9,395 bases of DNA from Anaeroplasmataceae bacterium (GTDB lineage: Bacteria > Bacillota_I > Bacilli_A > Acholeplasmatales > Anaeroplasmataceae), in the NCBI GenBank assembly GCA_020024985.1, contig JAHHSW010000023.1, positions 1 to 9,395 of the forward strand. Reading direction: 5' to 3'. Numbering within the stretch: the stretch's first letter is position 1; each line of letters begins with the position of its first letter. Below, piece after piece: positions 5,485 to 9,395 of the stretch. The notes under the pieces were generated by a model. It made no database searches. It was not told the DNA's origin and saw only the letters and a program-made list of their open reading frames with translations. Made by a program: the position numbers and the translations under genes.

Positions 5485-6642
5485 ATGGCAGATATTAAAA
5501 CAACCCTACTTTCTACCCTAGAAAATGGTAAGGAAACCTTAAATAATATTAAAACCCTAAGAAGGCTTAATAGAGACATTATATCTACTGAGTGTGTTCA
5601 TAAGGCCTCAGATAGACTACATCCAAAGGGAATTAAGCTCGTTCTAAATGAAATTATAGATACCAAAAAGGAGGCTAAAATCTTTAGATTTACCTCTCCT
5701 ACTGGCTATCTACCACCATTTGAGGCCGGACAATATATTAATATTTTTATTAATATAGATGGAGTATTAACCTCTCGTCCTTATTCACTATCATCATCTC
5801 CTAAGGAAAGAGCCTACTATGAAATAACTGTTGCAGGAATCAAGGACGGCTTTGTTTCTACCTACCTATTAAATGAAGCTAAGGTAGGAGATGAATTTGT
5901 TTGTAATGGCCCTAATGGAGTATTCCATTATCAGCCAGTCTTCCATAAGAAAAAATCTCTATTTTTAGCAGGAGGCTCTGGAATTACCCCATTTATTTCA
6001 ATGCTAAGAGAAATACTAGAATCTCGTATGGATAGAGATATAGTTATGCTATATGGAGCTAGAAATGAAAAAATAGCCTTATATCATGAATATCTTAAGA
6101 GCCTAAGTGAAAAGTTCTCTAACTTTAAATACTACCTAGTAGTATCTAATGATGATAGCTATAATGGTCCTAAGGGTTTTATTGATAAAAAGCTTATTAC
6201 AAGCCTAGTCCCAGACTATATGGAAAGAACCTCATATATTTGTGGACCACAAATTATGAACGACTTCTGCTATAATGAGCTTATAAGGCTAGGGCTTCCT
6301 ATTAAGCAGGTAAGAAGAGAAATGTTTGGTACTAGACGTGATATTTGTAATGAGGAGGGCTGGCCTTCAGGTATCAAAGGAGACGAGGTATTTAAGCTAA
6401 CCATTAATGGTAAATCCTATGCTGCTAAAGCATCAGAATCACTGCTTACTACCTTAGAGCGTCATGGCATTAGAGTAAATGTTTGCTGTAGATCTGGTGA
6501 ATGTAGCCTATGTAGGGTTAAGCTAGTATCAGGTAATGTCTATTTAGCTAAGGGAGCTTTAATGAGAGCCTGTGATAGCAAATATGGCTACATCCATTCC
6601 TGCAAGGCTTACCCAATTAGTGATTTAGAAATTAAGCTATAG
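5485..6642 (+). CDS. NAD(P)H-dependent ferredoxin-type reductase: FAD, NAD and plant-type 2Fe-2S domains
   Basis: A soluble electron-transfer protein of 385 residues. A 50-residue charged N-terminal extension precedes an FAD-binding FR-type domain (about 50-150) with the flavin motif R98-PYSLSSSP. An NAD(P)-binding domain follows (about 155-280), with LAGGSGITPF (161-170) and CGP (253-255). A C-terminal plant-type 2Fe-2S domain (about 302-385) has C335-x4-C340-x2-C343-x29-C373; C334 is an extra adjacent cysteine. This order is the one found in reductase components of oxygenases and in Hcr-type reductases, which pass electrons from NAD(P)H via FAD and 2Fe-2S to a partner enzyme. Its start lies one base after the stop of the FAD oxidoreductase, with its binding site (AAAGGAG, 5468-5474) inside that gene, so translation is probably coupled. 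A terminator follows. The partner is most likely the upstream flavoprotein (inference). Confidence 0.88.
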   Translation: MADIKTTLLSTLENGKETLNNIKTLRRLNRDIISTECVHKASDRLHPKGIKLVLNEIIDTKKEAKIFRFTSPTGYLPPFEAGQYINIFINIDGVLTSRPYSLSSSPKERAYYEITVAGIKDGFVSTYLLNEAKVGDEFVCNGPNGVFHYQPVFHKKKSLFLAGGSGITPFISMLREILESRMDRDIVMLYGARNEKIALYHEYLKSLSEKFSNFKYYLVVSNDDSYNGPKGFIDKKLITSLVPDYMERTSYICGPQIMNDFCYNELIRLGLPIKQVRREMFGTRRDICNEEGWPSGIKGDEVFKLTINGKSYAAKASESLLTTLERHGIRVNVCCRSGECSLCRVKLVSGNVYLAKGALMRACDSKYGYIHSCKAYPISDLEIKL

Positions 6643-6663
6643 AGCTTTTATATTTATACTACT

Positions 6664-6694
6664 GGGCTACCCATTTACTTGGGTAGCCCTTTTT
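6664..6694 (+). terminator. Rho-independent terminator of the TetR operon
   Basis: A GC-rich 9-bp stem (GGGCTACCC at 6664-6672 with GGGTAGCCC at 6681-6689), extended by one A-T pair, is followed by TTTTT at 6690-6694. It sits 21 bases after the reductase stop codon. Confidence 0.93.
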
Positions 6695-6727
6695 AAATAA
6701 AAAAATAGAGTGAAATAAATCACTCTA
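6695..6727 (-). terminator. Rho-independent terminator of the GNAT gene
   Basis: On the minus strand TAGAGTGA (6720-6727) pairs with TCACTCTA (6706-6713) across a 6-nt loop and is followed by TTTTTTATTTA. It stands back to back with the plus-strand terminator at 6664-6694, insulating the two convergent units. Confidence 0.88.
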
Positions 6728-6740
6728 CTTAACTATCTAA

Positions 6741-7862
6741 TTAATCTAGCTTCTTAATAAAGCTACGTCTTCTTTTATGCTCTATACCCTCAAAGCGTGA
6801 TAATAAATTATGAATTTCAAAATTATCCTCTAGGGTTAAATTTGTTTCAATGTATTCAACATTAGTCTTATCTAATAGCTTCATTAAATAAGCATAAATT
6901 TCAGCACTTACACCCTTATTCTTATATTCAGGTAATACACCAATAAGACCAAGCTCATAGGAATGAGGCTTTCTTAGGGTCTTCAATAATCTATATAGGC
7001 AGGCTGGTGTTAGCTTACCACCTGACTTTTGTAGGGCCTCACCAATAATTGGGAAAACTAAGCCAATTCCAACAAGCTTATCATTTTCATCAGCTACTGA
7101 GGTTAAGCAGTCTGGCTTAACAATTAGCTTGAAGTTAGAAATTAAGGTTTTCTTCATATCTGTAGTCATTGGTACTGTACCATATAAATCAGCATATGAA
7201 TCATCTATTACTGAGAAGAACTGATCTGCATACTTCTTTATATACTCACTAGTTCTTTTATACTCTACTCTATGTAAATTATTTCTTTCTAATAATCTAT
7301 TAGCTATAGCCTGAACCTTATTTAAATCATCCTTATGGCTAAAGAAACGATTTTCAATCCAGTCTACATCCTTACCATACCCACAGCCCTCAATTAGCCT
7401 TTGATAGTAATCATAGTTATATTGCTCAACAAAGGTTGATAAATAATCAAAGCCCTCGATTAATAAGCCCTCACGCTCAATATCAGAAAAGCCCATAGGT
7501 CCAATAACCTCGTTCATTCCTAACTCTCTAGCGTAGCTCTCTACTGCATCAAATAAGGCTCTTGCAACCTCCTGGTCATCTATACAATCAAATCTTGTAA
7601 ATCTTACCCTTTTTTGCTTCCACTTCTCGTTAGCAAGCTTATGGTAAATTGCAGAAATTCTACCTACCATTTTACCATCCTTGTAGGCATTAAAATATTT
7701 AGCATCAGCTATTTTATAATAGCCATAGCTCTTTTTAAATATTTTCTTTTCATCCATGTAAAAGGGTGGTACGAAATATTCATTACCCTTATAAAGCTTT
7801 AAAGCAAAATTTAAGAACTCTCTTTTTTGCTTACGTGTTTTAACCTCTAATACCTCTATCAT
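6741..7862 (-). CDS. GNAT-superfamily N-acetyltransferase, about 370-residue family
   Basis: The 373-residue product belongs to a long GNAT-like family whose hallmark here is GPMGFSDIEREGLLIEGFD (121-139) followed by an aromatic QYNYDYY stretch (147-153) and a GYGKDVDW motif (161-168). A second, C-terminal GNAT-like segment carries ELGLIGVLPEYKNKGVSAEIY (303-323), corresponding to the strand-and-loop that grips acetyl-CoA pyrophosphate, in a slightly relaxed form (K-x-x-G-x-S instead of R-x-x-G-x-G). The two halves suggest a tandem GNAT fold. There is no signal peptide or membrane segment, so it is cytoplasmic. The acyl acceptor is unknown and the neighbours give no clue; it is transcribed alone from its own promoter to its own terminator. 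The ATG at 7860-7862 has AGGAGA about 8-9 bases upstream. Confidence 0.8.
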   Translation of the reverse strand: MIEVLEVKTRKQKREFLNFALKLYKGNEYFVPPFYMDEKKIFKKSYGYYKIADAKYFNAYKDGKMVGRISAIYHKLANEKWKQKRVRFTRFDCIDDQEVARALFDAVESYARELGMNEVIGPMGFSDIEREGLLIEGFDYLSTFVEQYNYDYYQRLIEGCGYGKDVDWIENRFFSHKDDLNKVQAIANRLLERNNLHRVEYKRTSEYIKKYADQFFSVIDDSYADLYGTVPMTTDMKKTLISNFKLIVKPDCLTSVADENDKLVGIGLVFPIIGEALQKSGGKLTPACLYRLLKTLRKPHSYELGLIGVLPEYKNKGVSAEIYAYLMKLLDKTNVEYIETNLTLEDNFEIHNLLSRFEGIEHKRRRSFIKKLD

Positions 7863-7898
7863 AGCTATACTCTCCTAACTATAAAATTCCCGTTTAAT

Positions 7899-7926
7899 AT
7901 TTTAACTCATTTAAGTAAAATTTCAA
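7899..7926 (-). promoter_or_regulatory. Promoter of the GNAT gene
   Basis: On the minus strand TTGAAA (7921-7926) and TAAAAT (7899-7904), each 5 of 6 to consensus, are 16 bases apart. The predicted start point is near 7892, about 30 bases before the ATG at 7862. Confidence 0.55.
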
Positions 7927-7930
7927 TAGA

Positions 7931-7951
7931 TTTAGTACAATTAGCACTAAA
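7931..7951. promoter_or_regulatory. Dyad next to the GNAT promoter, weak operator candidate
   Basis: TTTAGT (7931-7936) and ACTAAA (7946-7951) form a 6-bp inverted repeat with a 9-bp centre, directly upstream of the -35 box of the GNAT promoter. In such AT-rich DNA a repeat of this size can arise by chance. Confidence 0.2.
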
Positions 7952-7995
7952 AAGTCCCAATATGCTCCATATTTACAATTACCTGTATCAATTAA

Positions 7996-8024
7996 TTTAC
8001 AATACTTCCCTCTGGTAGTATAAT
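7996..8024 (+). promoter_or_regulatory. Promoter of the membrane-protein gene
   Basis: TTTACA (7996-8001, 5 of 6) and a perfect TATAAT (8019-8024) are exactly 17 bases apart. The predicted start point is near 8031, leaving a very short leader that holds little more than the ribosome binding site GGAGG (8037-8041). Confidence 0.75.
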
Positions 8025-8048
8025 AATACCTAGTTTGGAGGCTAAATT

Positions 8049-8993
8049 ATGAAGAAATCAGTAAATTATATCGAGGAGAATTTATCCCTAGATTCAATTA
8101 AAAAGAATGTACTATATGGAAGATATAAGGGCTTCGAAATTACTGTATATATTGGTAAAATATCTACAGCCTACATTAATTATTACCATGCCTTTGATAT
8201 AAATGAAAAGCTTACTAATAATATAATAGATACTAATGAAAATAAATTCGTTCGCTATGAGCTTGAGGAGCTTGGTATTAAGCTAACCGTTGGAGGCTGG
8301 CTACGTAAGCTTAATCTAGAGCTTCTAGTAGAAAAGGTAAATGAGGTAATTGATTTACTTATTAAGGAAAAGATAAATCCTAATATCTGTGCCTCTGGTG
8401 GCTATGACTATAATGAGACAGATACTATAAAGGTTATTAATAATAGATATATTAAAATAGGTCCAAAGGGCTTAGATTTAATTAAATACCATGAGGAGGA
8501 TTTAAAAAGACGAGAGGCTGAAATACCAAATAACTACCTAAGAGGTATACTTGGTATTATTGCTGGAGCTATATGTGCCGCAGCAATATGGATTGCGGTT
8601 GAGCTAATTGGCTTCTTCTCACCTATAGCCTGGGTATTTAGTATTATCCTAGGAGATATATTCTATACCATGCTTCGTGGTAAAAACAATAAATATAAGC
8701 TTATAGCTCTTGCAATTATCTCTATTGTAGTAATGGTTACAACAACCCTTGCTACCTATGCTGTAATTGCTAATAAATACATAGCTGATAGCAATTTAGA
8801 TTCTACTATTTTTGAGGTTTGGGTAAACGACTATAACTTTAATCAGCTAATAGTAAATAGATTAGTATTCAACTCTCTATTCCTAGCTATAGGTATGGCG
8901 CTTAAGGGCTCTGAATATTATGAGGTCTACACTAAAAAAAGAGTTAAAATTACTGATATGCCTGAAACCAAGCATAAGCATACAAAGGAATAA
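8049..8993 (+). CDS. Unrecognised membrane protein with a soluble N-terminal domain
   Basis: I do not recognise this 314-residue protein. Residues 1-160 are soluble and mixed alpha/beta: an opening with VLYGRYKGFEITVYIG (21-36) and a charged middle with LEELGIKLTVGGWLRKLNLELL (72-93), then NPNICASGGYDYNETD (110-125) and a charged KYHEEDLKRREAEI helix (146-159). Membrane segments are likely at about 164-187, 190-208, 217-241 and 268-286. The stretch 243-267 between the last two is polar. With an even number of segments and no signal peptide, both ends are probably cytoplasmic. The tail is short and basic (KHKHTKE). GGAGG stands 7 bases before the ATG. It has its own promoter and terminator and is not in an operon. 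A sensor or regulator with a cytoplasmic domain is possible, but nothing visible proves it. Confidence 0.8.
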   Translation: MKKSVNYIEENLSLDSIKKNVLYGRYKGFEITVYIGKISTAYINYYHAFDINEKLTNNIIDTNENKFVRYELEELGIKLTVGGWLRKLNLELLVEKVNEVIDLLIKEKINPNICASGGYDYNETDTIKVINNRYIKIGPKGLDLIKYHEEDLKRREAEIPNNYLRGILGIIAGAICAAAIWIAVELIGFFSPIAWVFSIILGDIFYTMLRGKNNKYKLIALAIISIVVMVTTTLATYAVIANKYIADSNLDSTIFEVWVNDYNFNQLIVNRLVFNSLFLAIGMALKGSEYYEVYTKKRVKITDMPETKHKHTKE

Positions 8994-8998
8994 TGGAA

Positions 8999-9033
8999 AA
9001 GGCTGGACATTAAATTGAATGTCCAGCCTTTTT
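8999..9033. terminator. Bidirectional terminator between the membrane-protein and NifX-type genes
   Basis: A 12-bp perfect stem (AAGGCTGGACAT at 8999-9010 with ATGTCCAGCCTT at 9019-9030), extended by one T-A pair around a 6-nt loop, is followed on the plus strand by TTTTT (9029-9033). On the minus strand it is followed by TTTTCC, so it can also end the NifX-type transcript, whose stop codon lies 16 bases away. Confidence 0.9.
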
Positions 9034-9046
9034 ATATAGTCTTCAA

Positions 9047-9395
9047 TTAGTGACAGCCGCAACCACCCTCATGGCTATGATTTCCACAGCTGTGCTCACC
9101 ACAGCTATTTCCCTCACCATGCTCATGCTCATGATGACTACAGTTTGCATCAGTTGAATACTCTAAGGTATTATTTAATAAAGCCTCTACTGCCTTATCA
9201 CAGTCTCCTGATACACCTGCATATAGCTTAATACCTCTAAATGATAAAGCATTCTTAGCTCCACCACCAATACCACCACAAATTAGGGCATCTACCTTGT
9301 TTTCAACAAGGAAGCCTGCTAAAGCTCCATGTCCTTGTCCATTAGTAGGTACAACCTCACTTTTTACTACCCTTCCATCCTCACAATCATAAAGC
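9047..9395 (-). CDS. NifB/NifX-family iron-molybdenum-cofactor-type protein, C-terminal part, cut by the window edge
   Basis: The minus-strand frame from 9395 to a TAA at 9047-9049 is open over 115 codons; the N-terminus lies beyond the window. It contains the NifX/NifB C-terminal fold (dinitrogenase iron-molybdenum cofactor family): a strand with DCEDGRVVKSEVV, a helix with GHGALAGFLVENKVDALI, the loop CGGIGGGAKNAL, then GIKLYAGVSGDCDKAVEALL. After it comes a tail very rich in Cys and His (CSHHEHEHGEG, then SCGEHSCGNHSHEGGCGCH at the end), suited to binding iron, zinc or other metals. Stand-alone proteins of this family are common in anaerobes without nitrogenase, where their role is not settled; iron-sulfur or metal cluster handling is the usual guess. 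The gene converges on the membrane-protein gene and shares its terminator. Confidence 0.88.
   Translation of the reverse strand, partial: LYDCEDGRVVKSEVVPTNGQGHGALAGFLVENKVDALICGGIGGGAKNALSFRGIKLYAGVSGDCDKAVEALLNNTLEYSTDANCSHHEHEHGEGNSCGEHSCGNHSHEGGCGCH

Noticed and set aside
7614..7802. 62-codon plus-strand open frame
   Set aside because: It is antisense to the GNAT gene, which has clear family motifs across this part.
7972..8004. Direct repeat TTTACAAT (7972-7979 and 7996-8003)
   Set aside because: Two copies of an 8-mer in AT-rich intergenic DNA, one overlapping the -35 box; too short and too few to claim a regulatory array.
1..9395. CRISPR array, mobile element, tRNA or riboswitch
   Set aside because: I saw no spaced repeats, transposase or integrase motifs, tRNA-like cloverleaf or conserved riboswitch core in any gap; all gaps between genes are under 230 bases.

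Overview
The window looks like chromosomal DNA of a low-GC, anaerobic Bacillota (Clostridia-like, possibly gut-associated). The evidence is AT-rich DNA with strong AGGAG-type ribosome binding sites and many AGG, AGC and CTA codons. There are several compact hairpin-plus-T-run terminators, and the gene content is oxygen-sensitive redox enzymes, a NifX-type metal-cluster protein, SIMPL and macro-domain proteins. I cannot name a genus from the sequence. No mobile element, integrase, CRISPR array, tRNA or rRNA is visible.

Layout. Bases 1-142 hold no gene I can support. A minus-strand gene (188-1294) encodes a short Old Yellow Enzyme-type flavin/4Fe-4S reductase. It has its own terminator and a good promoter overlapped by a 30-bp dyad. 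Next is a minus-strand two-gene unit read from about 3120 down to 1519: a SIMPL-domain protein, then a degenerate macro domain fused to a helical HTH-like C-terminal module, closed by a terminator. A 160-bp divergent control region (3121-3280) carries two different perfect 17-bp palindromes. It separates that unit from a plus-strand three-gene operon (3281-6642): a TetR-family repressor, a RetSat/CrtI-like FAD oxidoreductase and a three-domain ferredoxin-type reductase (FAD, NAD, 2Fe-2S), ended by a strong terminator. A convergent minus-strand gene (6741-7862) encodes a GNAT-family acyltransferase with its own terminator. From the next divergent region, gene 8049-8993 (plus) encodes an unrecognised protein with a soluble N-terminal half and about four membrane segments. 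A bidirectional terminator follows. At the right edge, running off the window, is the C-terminal part of a minus-strand NifB/NifX-family protein with a Cys/His-rich tail (9047-9395).

How the genes work together. The clearest unit is the TetR operon. The reductase has every domain needed to carry electrons from NAD(P)H through FAD to a 2Fe-2S centre, and its start lies one base after the stop of the FAD oxidoreductase, so the two probably form one redox system acting on an unsaturated, probably lipophilic substrate; the substrate is unknown. The OYE-type enzyme to the left lacks the NAD(P)H/FAD domain of its long relatives but keeps the 4Fe-4S motif, so it too needs an external electron donor, possibly this reductase (inference). 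The rest is mostly ordinary single-gene housekeeping or accessory content.
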